A DNA stretch of 8,386 nt from Blastocatellia bacterium (GCA_013695495.1 JACDAK010000282.1:1-8386); one strand, 5' to 3'; shown: positions 1-6,538, counted from the stretch's first letter. Translations and numbers: made by a program. The notes: generated by a model not told the origin, from the sequence alone.

Positions 1-522
1 GGATCTGTGGACCCAACATGCATCGGCTGGATAAGTGTTAGGGGACTCTCAGTAACGGACCAGAGCGGCAAGCAAGTTCCGATCACGGTGACGGGCCTTC
101 CAAATCAAACGGTAGTCTTGGCCGGCGGAGTAACCATAACCTTCAACGAACAGAGCCTTGCGGCTGAAGGCATTACTGTCAACGCCATGCGAATTAATAT
201 CGGTGGGTTCAATGCCGTGATCGCGTCGGCTCGGTCGACCATCATGTGCGGCACCGGAGGCCCGACCTCGGCGGAGGTAGCTGTTTCCGGACGCACCCTG
301 ATGAGGTCCGGCAGGAGCGCTGGCGGAGTCACGCTGACGCTGACAAGTTCCGCAGGCAATCAATATACTGCGACAAGTGACGGCAGCGGTAGCTTCACGT
401 TCGCTGCGGTGATAGCTGGTGACACTTATGTGCTCCAGGCTACACATCCGAACCTGACATTTCCGTCGCAGGTGTTAGACGTTTCAGACGAAATCTCAGG
501 GCTTGTGATCCGCGCGAACTAG
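1..522 (+). CDS. Secreted choice-of-anchor-P-like protein with C-terminal carboxypeptidase-regulatory-like domain (5' partial)
   Basis: The frame is open from base 1, so the gene starts upstream; the GTG at 7 is internal, not a start. 173 residues are visible. Residues about 1-90 hold short alternating beta strands ending in a VNAMRINI...VIASARSTIMC pattern, which resembles the C-terminal end of choice-of-anchor P domains. Residues about 93-173 look like a CarboxypepD_reg (transthyretin-like) fold: VSGRTLMRSGRSAGGVTLTL, then a GSGSFTF turn, an AGDTYVLQA strand and a VLDVSDEISGLVI strand. Such domains are usually late modules of exported, surface-attached or extracellular proteins; no enzyme active site is expected. 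No signal peptide can be checked because the N-terminus is missing. The gene ends 17 bases before a strong terminator. Exact role unknown; the domain assignment is from memory of the families. Confidence 0.72.
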   Translation, partial: GSVDPTCIGWISVRGLSVTDQSGKQVPITVTGLPNQTVVLAGGVTITFNEQSLAAEGITVNAMRINIGGFNAVIASARSTIMCGTGGPTSAEVAVSGRTLMRSGRSAGGVTLTLTSSAGNQYTATSDGSGSFTFAAVIAGDTYVLQATHPNLTFPSQVLDVSDEISGLVIRAN

Positions 523-539
523 CGACGGCCGAATACGCT

Positions 540-575
540 AAAAACCGGCTGAGCCCTCGTGCTCAGCCGGTTTTT
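540..575. terminator. Bidirectional intrinsic terminator
   Basis: A perfect inverted repeat: CCGGCTGAGC at 545-554, a six-base loop (555-560) and GCTCAGCCGG at 561-570. It is flanked by A5 (540-544) and T5 (571-575), so the dyad extends to 15 paired bases and has a T-run in both directions. On the plus strand it ends the secreted-protein gene (stop at 520-522). On the minus strand it lies 10 bases past the CCA end of ssrA. Confidence 0.92.
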
Positions 576-585
576 CATTTAGAAA

Positions 586-959
586 TGGTGGAGGCGGCGG
601 GAATCGAACCCGCATCCAAAGGTTGCGACCAGTGAAATCTACACGTTTAGTCGATTCACTTAATTTTCGCCGCGGTCAAGCAGATGAACCGACAAGACCT
701 CGTCCGCAGCTAACCCGGCTTACTTTAAGACGTGTCCGCAGGTGGAGAACGCGCCCGAGCCTGAACTGAGTTATGCCTCCACGGGTCGCATCAGGCGAAC
801 TTCCCGCGAGACATCGCTGGAGCTAAAGTTAATTAGGCAGCGAGAGCTAATTCTTGATTAGCATTTGTGTTTTGCAAGTTTTGTTAACGAGCTCACCTAC
901 AAAAAGCCCGACGTGCATTCAAAGATCTAAACAAGCCCCTGTCGAAGCCTGTCGCCCCC
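586..959 (-). ncRNA. ssrA: Transfer-messenger RNA (tmRNA)
   Basis: This RNA rescues stalled ribosomes (trans-translation with SmpB): it is charged with alanine and then templates a degradation tag. Read on the minus strand, the 5' end GGGGGCGACAGGCTTCGAC matches the conserved tmRNA 5' half. The 3' end has a T arm (GCGGG, loop TTCGATT, CCCGC), the strand CGCCTCC, discriminator A and an encoded CCA (586-588). The 7-bp acceptor stem pairs 953-959 with 590-596 and has the G·U third pair that specifies alanyl-tRNA synthetase. Total length 374 nt is normal for a one-piece tmRNA. The tag reading frame ends ...NANQELALAA-stop (stop at 833-835), a typical hydrophobic LALAA tag. The expected GCA resume codon at 873-875 is one base out of frame with it; see findings. 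It converges on the secreted-protein gene and shares its terminator. Confidence 0.96.
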
Positions 960-970
960 AAACTTGAGGT

Positions 971-985
971 GCCGGAGATTCCGGC
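971..985. promoter_or_regulatory. Small perfect dyad just upstream of ssrA
   Basis: GCCGGA, a GAT spacer and TCCGGC form a 6+6 palindrome 12-26 bases upstream of the mature tmRNA 5' end, where the ssrA promoter should lie. I see no good -10/-35 pair around it. It could be an operator, a hairpin in a longer precursor or chance. The rest of 960-1094 shows no gene or clear signal. Confidence 0.25.
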
Positions 986-1094
986 GAACTGAAACCCACC
1001 GTTAGGCGGACAGTCAGTGTACGACATTAAGATGAAGAATGGAAGGGCCGAGTTGTTTGGCGTCTGCAACGGCTAGCAGCTTCATTACTAAGGA

Positions 1095-1357
1095 ATGCGA
1101 ATCGTTAACGTCCCGAAAAATGCCGTCACTGCCGCGAAACCGTTCAAAAAGCGATTTGTGATCCGCGAGCATCACGCACGCCAGCTTCACTTTGATTTGC
1201 ATCTCGAGATCGGCGGTCATTCCTCGGCAAGAAAGTTCGCGGCGAATTTCTGCTCACACGCATGTCAAAGCAGCCAAAGAACTGGCTGCTTATCGAGAGA
1301 GACGACAACTTTGCCGACACCGACTGGCGGCTCAAAACAATTTTGCCCCTGGACTAA
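1095..1357 (+). pseudogene. Remnant of a LigD-type 3'-phosphoesterase, internally deleted and frameshifted
   Basis: Two pieces of one domain lie in different frames. The first (from ATG 1095 to about 1217) reads RFVIREHHARQLHFDLHLE, the signature N-terminal segment of the DNA-ligase-D 3'-phosphoesterase domain, which trims 3' ends in bacterial end joining and carries metal-binding His/Asp residues. The second (about 1226-1357, shifted frame) reads GKKVRGEFLLTRM then NWLLIERDD, the usual C-terminal strands, and ends at TAA 1355-1357. The central part of the domain (the SWAVPKGP region and the later His/Tyr metal and phosphate ligands) is absent. Only about 85 codons remain, against roughly 150-200 for intact stand-alone versions. 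The ATG follows AAGGA with no spacing, and an in-frame TAA lies at 1089-1091, so the 5' end may be damaged too. Its stop overlaps the stop of the convergent flavoprotein gene. Almost certainly non-functional. Confidence 0.82.
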
Positions 1358-1845
1358 AGCTCGATCTTTTCGTTCGCGCCCCATTCGGCGGAAGTGCCCG
1401 TCACCAAAGCCTTAACAAACCCCGCGAGCTCGACCAGTTTTCCAGATTCGGCTTCCCAGTACTCTGCACTTTCGATATCGACCTTAAGTAGACAAAGATC
1501 CGGCGAGTCCAAACCCTCAGGAAACCACGCCTTCAGCACCGGATTCCACAGTTCTTCGATCTTCGTCCGGTCCTTTACGATCGTCGCGCGTCCCGAAACT
1601 GAAACGAACGTGTCGTCACCTGGCTTCGAATAAGCGGCATTCACGCGGTTGTCTTTTTCGATCTCTTCAACCTTGTGAGTCTGGTCGCTTGTGAAGAACC
1701 AGAGGTTCCCTTGCGGGTCAAGTTCCTGGGTCGACATAGGCCGGCTTCGCAACTGGCCGCCATCGATGGTCGTGAGCATACAGAAATCGATACCCTCCGT
1801 TAGCTCCTTCAGCTTCGCGATCGATTCTTCTCGTTCTCTTCTCAT
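1354..1845 (-). CDS. General stress protein 26-like pyridoxamine-phosphate-oxidase family protein (FMN split barrel)
   Basis: A 163-residue protein matching the general-stress-protein-26 group of the pyridoxamine 5'-phosphate oxidase-like family in pattern and length. An N-terminal helix (residues 1-18) precedes the strand FCMLTTIDGG, then LRSRPM and LWFFTS, which form the flavin-binding split barrel. After these come VSVSGRATIV and the late SAEYWE strand typical of the group. Members bind FMN or FAD in the cytoplasm; substrates are mostly unknown, and a true PdxH role is unlikely because the PdxH C-terminal region is missing. The start ATG at 1843-1845 overlaps the stop TGA of the upstream Lys-rich gene (ATGA), so translation is probably coupled. 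The TAG stop at 1354-1356 overlaps the stop of the phosphoesterase remnant on the other strand. Confidence 0.86.
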   Translation of the reverse strand: MRREREESIAKLKELTEGIDFCMLTTIDGGQLRSRPMSTQELDPQGNLWFFTSDQTHKVEEIEKDNRVNAAYSKPGDDTFVSVSGRATIVKDRTKIEELWNPVLKAWFPEGLDSPDLCLLKVDIESAEYWEAESGKLVELAGFVKALVTGTSAEWGANEKIEL

Positions 1846-2573
1846 GATTTCTTTTTCGACCCCTTTGCTGTGGAACTGGATTTCGAAGCGGCTGGTTTCG
1901 AAGCGGCTGATTTCTTTGCGCCACCTGTCGCCGTCGATTTCTTCGGGCCGCTGGAAGCTGTGGATTTCTTCGCACCGCCCGAACTTTTCGGTTTGGCCGC
2001 AGTTGATTTCTTAGCGGCGCCCGACGCCGGTTTAGACCCTGTCGATTTCTTAGCAGTGCCCGACGCGGACTTTGAAGCCGAGCCGCCGGATTTGCTGCCG
2101 CCAGATGTCGATTTCGCCGTGGACTTACCCGCGCCTGATTTCGCACCGCTCGACGACTTGGCTGTTGACCCAGATTTAGGACTCGAGCTGGTGGTTGACT
2201 TCTTTGCGGACGATCCGGAGCTTTTCGTGGACGAAGAGCTTTTGGTAGCACCGCCGCTAGTTTTTGTTGACGAGGATGTCTTAGTCGTTCCGCCGGACTT
2301 AGTTGAGGCCGATCCAGGTCTCGACTCTGCCTTACTGCCTGCCGCTGACGTCGCGGCCTCGCCCTCAGCGATCATGGCTTCACCCGCTCCTTGCAGAGCA
2401 CCCGCTGCAGCGCCGGCCGCGGCTTTCGCAACCACTTCGCCTGCACCGGCCGCAGCCGCTAAGAGCACGTCGCCGGCTCCAGAGGCGGCACTTGAGAGCA
2501 CGCCGCCCGCCGCATCCTTCGTTTTTCGAACGAGCCCCTTAGAACTCGATTTCGATGATTTTTTTGTCGCCAT
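1842..2573 (-). CDS. Lys/Ser/Ala-rich, histone H1-like low-complexity protein
   Basis: A 243-residue, very basic protein. Residues 1-20 are Lys/Ser-rich, about 20-75 are Ala/Gly-rich with helix-like AAGAGEVVAKAAAGAAAGAL character, and about 80-243 are Ser/Thr/Lys/Gly-rich with repeated KKST or KKSA units about 9-14 residues apart, ending SKKKS. This composition resembles bacterial H1-like or AlgP-like tails that bind DNA or polyanions; a DNA-binding role is inference from composition alone. No signal peptide or membrane segment is evident. The start is supported by GGGAG (2581-2585 on the complement), seven bases before ATG 2573. It is the first gene of a two-gene unit with the flavin-barrel stress protein, overlapping by four bases, which suggests a shared stress role. 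The Lys-rich frame is preferred over the long antisense frame because of its ribosome site, coupling and sensible composition. Confidence 0.78.
   Translation of the reverse strand: MATKKSSKSSSKGLVRKTKDAAGGVLSSAASGAGDVLLAAAAGAGEVVAKAAAGAAAGALQGAGEAMIAEGEAATSAAGSKAESRPGSASTKSGGTTKTSSSTKTSGGATKSSSSTKSSGSSAKKSTTSSSPKSGSTAKSSSGAKSGAGKSTAKSTSGGSKSGGSASKSASGTAKKSTGSKPASGAAKKSTAAKPKSSGGAKKSTASSGPKKSTATGGAKKSAASKPAASKSSSTAKGSKKKS
1882..1911. repeat. 15-bp tandem duplication inside the Lys-rich gene
   Basis: TTCGAAGCGGCTGGT (1882-1896) is followed by TTCGAAGCGGCTGAT (1897-1911), 14 of 15 bases identical. It encodes two consecutive five-residue AASK-type units on the minus strand. Looser GATTTCTT-containing units recur up to about 2052, so the gene tail probably grew by slippage. 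Confidence 0.8.
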
Positions 2574-2604
2574 TTTTATTCTCCCGTTCGCCCAAAATTA
2601 GAAC

Positions 2605-2623
2605 GTGTACGCGCGCGATACAC
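2605..2623. promoter_or_regulatory. GC-rich inverted repeat upstream of the Lys-rich gene
   Basis: GTGTA and TACAC arms flank a nine-base alternating CG core (2605-2623), 32 bases upstream of the start of the Lys-rich gene, in the 98-base gap after purF. This is a plausible operator position, but the arms are only five bases and no convincing promoter hexamers accompany them. Confidence 0.22.
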
Positions 2624-2671
2624 TCCCCAGCCATTCTGCAACGGCTGTGCCACCAACAAACTAATTGCGAA

Positions 2672-4060
2672 TCAAGCTGCCTTTGAATTGGCGATAAGGG
2701 TGGGGTATTTGCCTGTCCAACAGGCTGTGCACGACGCGGCGGAATCGAGCCCGATTGCCTCGAGCATTCCTTCGTGCGAAAGATAACCGAGGCTATCGGC
2801 CCCGATGTAGCTGCGAACCTCTTCCACCGACATCTGTGCCGCGATCAGGTCTTCCTTTCGCGGTGTGTCTACACCGTAGTAACACGGCGAGATCGTGGGC
2901 GGACAAGAGATCCGCATATGCACCTCAGCCGCACCGGCGTCGCGGACCATCTGCACGATCTTTTTCGAAGTTGTCCCGCGAACGATCGAATCATCCACCA
3001 GAACTATGCGGCGCCCTTCGATCAGATCCTTGATGGGATTGAGCTTAAGCCTCACGCCAAACGAACGTATAGACTGCGAAGGTTCGATGAACGTTCGGCC
3101 AATGTAGTGATTGCGAATGATGGCCTGCCGATAATTGATATCTGATTCATCCGCATAACCGATCGCCGCGGCAACACCGGAATCAGGCACAGGCACCACA
3201 AGATCTGCTTGCGCCGGATGCTCGATCGCCAACCGTTTACCCATTTTATGCCGCGACTGATTGACCGAACGCCCGTAGATCGTCGAATCGGGCCGCGAGA
3301 AATAAACGTGCTCGAACGTGCATACGGCCGGCGACTTAGCTTCGAACGGCTTCAGGGACTTCAGCCCCGTCCGGTCGATGATGATCATCTCACCGGGTTC
3401 TACCTCGCGAATGTACTCCGCATCGATCAGGTCAAACGCACACGTTTCCGATGCGACGCACCACGCCCCCTTGAGCTTGCCGAGTACGAGCGGACGGAAA
3501 CCACGCGGGTCGCGCACTGCGACAAGTGCCTGCGGCGTAAGAAACAGCAGCGAGAACGCTCCTTCCGTATCCCTGAGCACCGATTCGATCGCCTCGATCA
3601 CGTCGGCTGCGGGCGTACGGGCGATGCTGTGCAGGATCGTTTCGGTATCAGATGTTGAGGAAAAGATCGCGCCCGCCTTTTCCAACTCCGCCCGCTTCTG
3701 CGCGGCAAATGGGAGATTGCCGTTATGGCAAACAGCTATCTGCCCGTGCTGGCATGTAACCAGAAACGGCTGCACTTCTTTGATCGTATTTTTACCCGCG
3801 GTCGAATACCGCGTGTGGCCGATGGCTGCAGGTCCCGTCAAACGGTTCAACACGTCCTCGGTCAAAACGTCAGCAACCAGCCCTGGCGAGCGGAATTGCA
3901 GCAGGTCCGGCCCGTCTGCAGAGACGATGCCGCAAGCTTCCTGCCCGCGATGCTGCAGCGCAAACAGCCCCAGCTGCGTGATCGTCGAAGCCTCAGAATG
4001 CCCGAATATGCCGAACACACCGCACTCTTCGTGAAATTTGTCGAGAAGGAACTCTGTCAT
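2672..4060 (-). CDS. purF: Amidophosphoribosyltransferase (glutamine PRPP amidotransferase)
   Basis: Catalyses the first committed step of purine synthesis: PRPP plus glutamine give 5-phosphoribosylamine. I chose the ATG at 4060 (462 residues), not the longer frame from TTG 4108, because it gives a 12-residue propeptide ahead of Cys13, the N-terminal nucleophile of the class II glutamine amidotransferase domain exposed after processing (EECGVFGIFG). Other glutaminase motifs are HTRYSTAG (82-89) and CHNGN (111-115). The phosphoribosyltransferase half carries the PRPP loop VLVDDSIVRGTT (about 353-364). Cys247, Cys393, Cys444 and Cys447 sit where the Bacillus-type enzyme binds its 4Fe-4S cluster, so this is the oxygen-sensitive Fe-S class. 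No strong ribosome site is seen. A 72-base gap separates it from the upstream glycosyltransferase gene and holds a weak GCCGT/ACGGC dyad (4087-4102). No other pur genes are in view. Confidence 0.96.
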   Translation of the reverse strand: MTEFLLDKFHEECGVFGIFGHSEASTITQLGLFALQHRGQEACGIVSADGPDLLQFRSPGLVADVLTEDVLNRLTGPAAIGHTRYSTAGKNTIKEVQPFLVTCQHGQIAVCHNGNLPFAAQKRAELEKAGAIFSSTSDTETILHSIARTPAADVIEAIESVLRDTEGAFSLLFLTPQALVAVRDPRGFRPLVLGKLKGAWCVASETCAFDLIDAEYIREVEPGEMIIIDRTGLKSLKPFEAKSPAVCTFEHVYFSRPDSTIYGRSVNQSRHKMGKRLAIEHPAQADLVVPVPDSGVAAAIGYADESDINYRQAIIRNHYIGRTFIEPSQSIRSFGVRLKLNPIKDLIEGRRIVLVDDSIVRGTTSKKIVQMVRDAGAAEVHMRISCPPTISPCYYGVDTPRKEDLIAAQMSVEEVRSYIGADSLGYLSHEGMLEAIGLDSAASCTACWTGKYPTLIANSKAA

Positions 4061-4132
4061 CTGGTTAAAGGTTAGCAAATGAGGCCGCCGTAATCTAACG
4101 GCCCCCAAGCGGCGATTCGTGTAGACACTGCT

Positions 4133-4891
4133 TCACGCCGTGAGCGTTGCCATCGGATCGTTCTTATCAGCGCTCCGCTGGCCGAAAAGCTGTTTGCGAG
4201 CGAGGTAACCGCGCACGTCGACGTTCATTACCGCATAAATCAAAGCGTTGTCAGCGTTGAGTTTGACGGGCGTGTTCCATTTTAATAGAGCCTCAGCTGC
4301 CCTGCGGTTTACGGTGTATGAGTGAGCAAGGAAATGTTTGCCGGCAACATCGAAATGATCGTTGTACGGCTGCGAATAGAGATTTCGGATCATCGTGTGG
4401 TTATAACGCAGAAGCCCGAGGGCGTGCTGCACGTGATAGAGCGCGATCTTCACCCCGCCCCAGGCCGGTCTGTAACCGCCGCCTTCCCAACCCCAATATA
4501 TGAGATCAGCATCCTCCGGAACCGCCGCGACCATTTCAGCAATAACGACCTCATCGACCGCAAACCTAACCACATCATCCTCAAAGATCAACGCCCGCTC
4601 CGCGCCCGATTCAAGAAACTTCTCGTAGATCATCCGATGGCCCAGCGAGCAGCAGATGTGGCCCAAGGTCATCGCCTTGTTCCGTCGATCGGTGCGGCGG
4701 GCCAGTGCCTCATCATATATGCCATCGCTTACAAATTGCTCGAGCGAGACGTCGCGTTTGTCCACTCCATACACGAACTCAAAATTACCCTCGCCCAACT
4801 CCGTCCGCACATTCTCTTGCCGATCCTCAGCTCTCGAGATAGTGAGGACATAGACAGCGTCGTGAATTGATTTGAGAGCGGGCGAGAGCAT
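4133..4891 (-). CDS. Glycosyltransferase family 25 protein
   Basis: A 252-residue protein with the layout of family 25 (LPS/LOS biosynthesis) glycosyltransferases. An N-terminal VYVLTISRAEDRQENV strand is the usual opening. ICCSLGHRMIYEKFLES is the conserved helix, and ALIFEDDV carries the acidic metal/nucleotide-sugar site. A late AHSYTVNRRAAEALL followed by a PVKLNADNAL segment matches the acceptor-side region. The family transfers sugars, often galactose or glucose, to lipooligosaccharide or protein glycans on the cytoplasmic face; the sugar here cannot be told. The ATG directly follows the TAA stop of the upstream fumarylacetoacetase gene with no gap, and no clear ribosome site lies before it, so it probably depends on ribosomes finishing fahA. 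It sits alone, not in a glycan cluster, so its biological role is open. Confidence 0.85.
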   Translation of the reverse strand: MLSPALKSIHDAVYVLTISRAEDRQENVRTELGEGNFEFVYGVDKRDVSLEQFVSDGIYDEALARRTDRRNKAMTLGHICCSLGHRMIYEKFLESGAERALIFEDDVVRFAVDEVVIAEMVAAVPEDADLIYWGWEGGGYRPAWGGVKIALYHVQHALGLLRYNHTMIRNLYSQPYNDHFDVAGKHFLAHSYTVNRRAAEALLKWNTPVKLNADNALIYAVMNVDVRGYLARKQLFGQRSADKNDPMATLTA

Positions 4892-6205
4892 TTATGAATC
4901 TGCAGGCACGATCCTGCCACGGCATTCGCCGAAGCCGATACGGCGGAAACCTTCGCGTTCGCAGTACCCTTTCAGGATTATCTCGTCCCCGTCTTCGAGG
5001 AAACGCCGCTGCTCACCCGAGGGAAGCTCGAGGGGTTCAGTGCCGCGCCAAGTTAGCTCGAGCAGGCACCCGCGTTCGTCCTTTTCCTTTCCGCTGACGG
5101 TTCCGGACGCCATAAGGTCACCCGTCTGCAGGTTACAGCCGTTGGAGGCGTGGTGCGTAAGCATTTGCCCGAGAGTCCAATAAAGATCTTTCGGATTCGA
5201 CCGCGAGAGCATATGCGCTTCTATGTTCTCCTGCCGCATATTCTCGGTCTGAATATAGACCTCGAGCTTGATATCGAGCCCGCCGAATTTCTGATTCGTC
5301 TCGTCGTTCAGATACTCAAGCGGCTGCGGGTCATCAGGGTCCCGTTCAAATGCCGGCACCCTAAACGGCGCCAGTGCCTCCATCGTCACGACATACGGCG
5401 AGATCGTCGTCGCAAAACTCTTTGACAAAAACGGCCCAAGCGGCTGATATTCCCACGCCTGAATGTCCCTCGCCGACCAATCGTTCACGAGACAAAGCCC
5501 GAAAATATGCACCTCGGCTTCTGAAATGGGTATCGGCTGCCCCAGTTCATTTCCCCGCCCGACAAAAAACCCAAGCTCCATCTCGTAATCCAGATTCTTC
5601 GCCGGAATATAGACCGGCGGCTTCTCCGCATCGCTCCGGTTCTGTCCCCAAGGCCGCTTGATGTCCGTCCCGCTCACAACGATGCTCGAAGCCCGCCCGT
5701 GATACCCGATCGGAATATATTTATAATTCGGCATCAACGGATTATCCGGCCGAAACATCGACCCAACATTAGTAGCATGATAGATCGAACAGTAGAAGTC
5801 GGTGTAATCACCAATACGGTAGGGAGAGCCAAAAACAACATCATCTCGTTTGTGCATGCCCAGTGCGATGAAGTCCTGAACTTTCGGATCGACATCTTCT
5901 TTAAAGATTTTGTAGAGTTCGTACCGTAACGCCATCAAACGGTCGATCCGCACGTCAGATAAATCAACCGCCTTTTCCGCATCAAACAGGAAGTACGGCA
6001 CAGCTGAGCCTTCAAGTACCTCTTGAGCAAAAAACTCAAGATCGGCTACTAGATCCCCGATAATAACACCCGCACGGTGTTGCTCGTTTTGCGGAGCGAA
6101 TACACAAAACGGCAAATTCTGTATCGGAAAATCCGTATTCGGGTCGTTCGCTGACTCAACCCAACTCTTCAACTCCGGGTCGTGCGTTTCATTGATTTCG
6201 TACAT
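4892..6205 (-). CDS. fahA: Fumarylacetoacetase
   Basis: Hydrolyses fumarylacetoacetate to fumarate and acetoacetate, the last step of tyrosine/homogentisate catabolism, in the cytoplasm. The 437-residue length is close to the 419 of the animal enzyme. Catalytic and metal residues appear in order: Asp136 and His143 in DFYCSIYHATNVG, Glu208/Glu210 in DYEMELGFF, Asp242, Arg246 and Gln249 in NDWSARDIQAWEYQPLG, and the late ASGTVSG loop. The metal-site spacing matches the known enzyme with a constant offset of about nine to ten. The start at 6205 is backed by AAAAAGGG five bases upstream. The upstream gene (6539-7456) and a repeat element precede it on the same strand, and the glycosyltransferase follows without any gap. 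Homogentisate dioxygenase and maleylacetoacetate isomerase genes are not in view. Confidence 0.96.
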   Translation of the reverse strand: MYEINETHDPELKSWVESANDPNTDFPIQNLPFCVFAPQNEQHRAGVIIGDLVADLEFFAQEVLEGSAVPYFLFDAEKAVDLSDVRIDRLMALRYELYKIFKEDVDPKVQDFIALGMHKRDDVVFGSPYRIGDYTDFYCSIYHATNVGSMFRPDNPLMPNYKYIPIGYHGRASSIVVSGTDIKRPWGQNRSDAEKPPVYIPAKNLDYEMELGFFVGRGNELGQPIPISEAEVHIFGLCLVNDWSARDIQAWEYQPLGPFLSKSFATTISPYVVTMEALAPFRVPAFERDPDDPQPLEYLNDETNQKFGGLDIKLEVYIQTENMRQENIEAHMLSRSNPKDLYWTLGQMLTHHASNGCNLQTGDLMASGTVSGKEKDERGCLLELTWRGTEPLELPSGEQRRFLEDGDEIILKGYCEREGFRRIGFGECRGRIVPADS

Positions 6206-6242
6206 AAAAACCCTTTTTAGCGTTCAATAATCCGATGCCACA

Positions 6243-6276
6243 GGCGGAAACACGACCGGTAGGGAGTGCGTCTCAA
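6243..6276 (+). repeat. Left inverted repeat (REP-like)
   Basis: Starts GGCGGAAACACGACC and ends GTCTCAA. It is the more diverged hairpin of the pair: its outer arms pair fully only as minus-strand RNA with G·U wobbles. It lies 38 bases upstream of the fahA start codon. Confidence 0.72.
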
Positions 6277-6288
6277 CATCGGCAGAGG

Positions 6289-6495
6289 TCAAGACACTAA
6301 CAAATTTGGAATGTTGTCTCCCTGCCCATATAGAACATAGTCGACAGCAGCCTCTACCTGCGTCTCCTTCCAAAGATATCTGCGGCTGCCGCCACGTGAC
6401 CAGACCGATTGTTCCGCCCCGATTATCCCGGCGGCCCGCAGTTCCCTAGTAGCGTTCGCCTTGAATGCACTGCCCGGTTGTCCCGCGGACGACAA
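6289..6495 (-). pseudogene. C-terminal remnant of an IS200-like/RAYT transposase
   Basis: The frame gives 68 residues. FKANATRELRAAG, WSRGGSRRYLWKE and AAVDYVLYGQGDNIP resemble the C-terminal tail of REP-associated tyrosine transposase-like (Y1_Tnp) proteins, in which the pattern WxRxGSxRYLW...YVLxGQG recurs; this is recognition from memory. The catalytic HUH motif and most of the domain, roughly the first 100 residues, are missing. An in-frame TGA lies just before the TTG start, and the piece nearly abuts the right inverted repeat, so this is a truncated, inactive copy. No ribosome site is seen. Confidence 0.68.
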
Positions 6496-6502
6496 CTGTC
6501 AA

Positions 6503-6536
6503 TTGAAACACACTCCCTAAGGGTCGTGTTTCTGCC
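6503..6536 (-). repeat. Right inverted repeat (REP-like hairpin)
   Basis: On the minus strand it reads GGCAGAAACACGACC, then a TTAGGG core and GTGTTTCAA. The 7-bp outer stem GAAACAC/GTGTTTC is perfect. It starts two bases after the stop of the upstream minus-strand gene, where it could act as a 3' mRNA-protecting hairpin; it lacks the T-run of an intrinsic terminator. Confidence 0.75.
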
Positions 6537-6538
6537 TT

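Larger units (their letters stand above)
6243..6536. mobile_element. REP/BIME-like element: 34-bp inverted repeats around a transposase remnant
   Basis: The segment 6243-6276 and the complement of 6503-6536 agree at 29 of 34 positions, sharing GAAACACGACC and TAGGGAGTG blocks. They bracket 226 bp holding the C-terminal remnant of an IS200/RAYT-like transposase. Each repeat is itself an imperfect palindrome: in the right copy GAAACAC pairs with GTGTTTC (7 bp) around an inner CCC/GGG with a TTA loop. This layout resembles REP palindromes around a RAYT gene. The element begins two bases after the stop of the upstream minus-strand gene and ends 37 bases before the fahA start. I see no clear target-site duplication. 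Confidence 0.68.

Noticed and set aside
1014..1220. 68-codon minus-strand frame upstream of ssrA
   Set aside because: Lies antisense to the phosphoesterase remnant and has no recognisable domain.
1880..2060. Periodic GATTTCTT-containing sequence as a CRISPR-like array
   Set aside because: Unit spacing and sequence vary and follow codons of the KKST protein repeats; no constant repeat with unique spacers.
1718..2251. Arg/Asn/Gln-rich minus-strand frame overlapping the Lys-rich gene
   Set aside because: A frame-shifted shadow of the same low-complexity repeats, crossing into the flavin-barrel gene with no start signal.
1870..2601. Long plus-strand frame (243 codons, Asp/Pro/Phe/Ala-rich) antisense to the Lys-rich gene
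   Set aside because: It is the mirror of a repetitive Lys/Ser/Ala coding sequence (few stop codons arise on the complement), has no ribosome site and a non-protein-like composition.
3318..4034. 238-codon plus-strand frame inside purF
   Set aside because: Antisense to a clearly coding, motif-complete purF; no recognisable domains.
4087..4102. GCCGT/ACGGC hairpin between the glycosyltransferase and purF as a terminator or attenuator
   Set aside because: Only five base pairs with no T-run; too weak to call.
4061..4108. N-terminal extension of PurF from TTG 4108
   Set aside because: ATG 4060 gives the expected short propeptide before the catalytic cysteine; the added 16 residues are not PurF-like.
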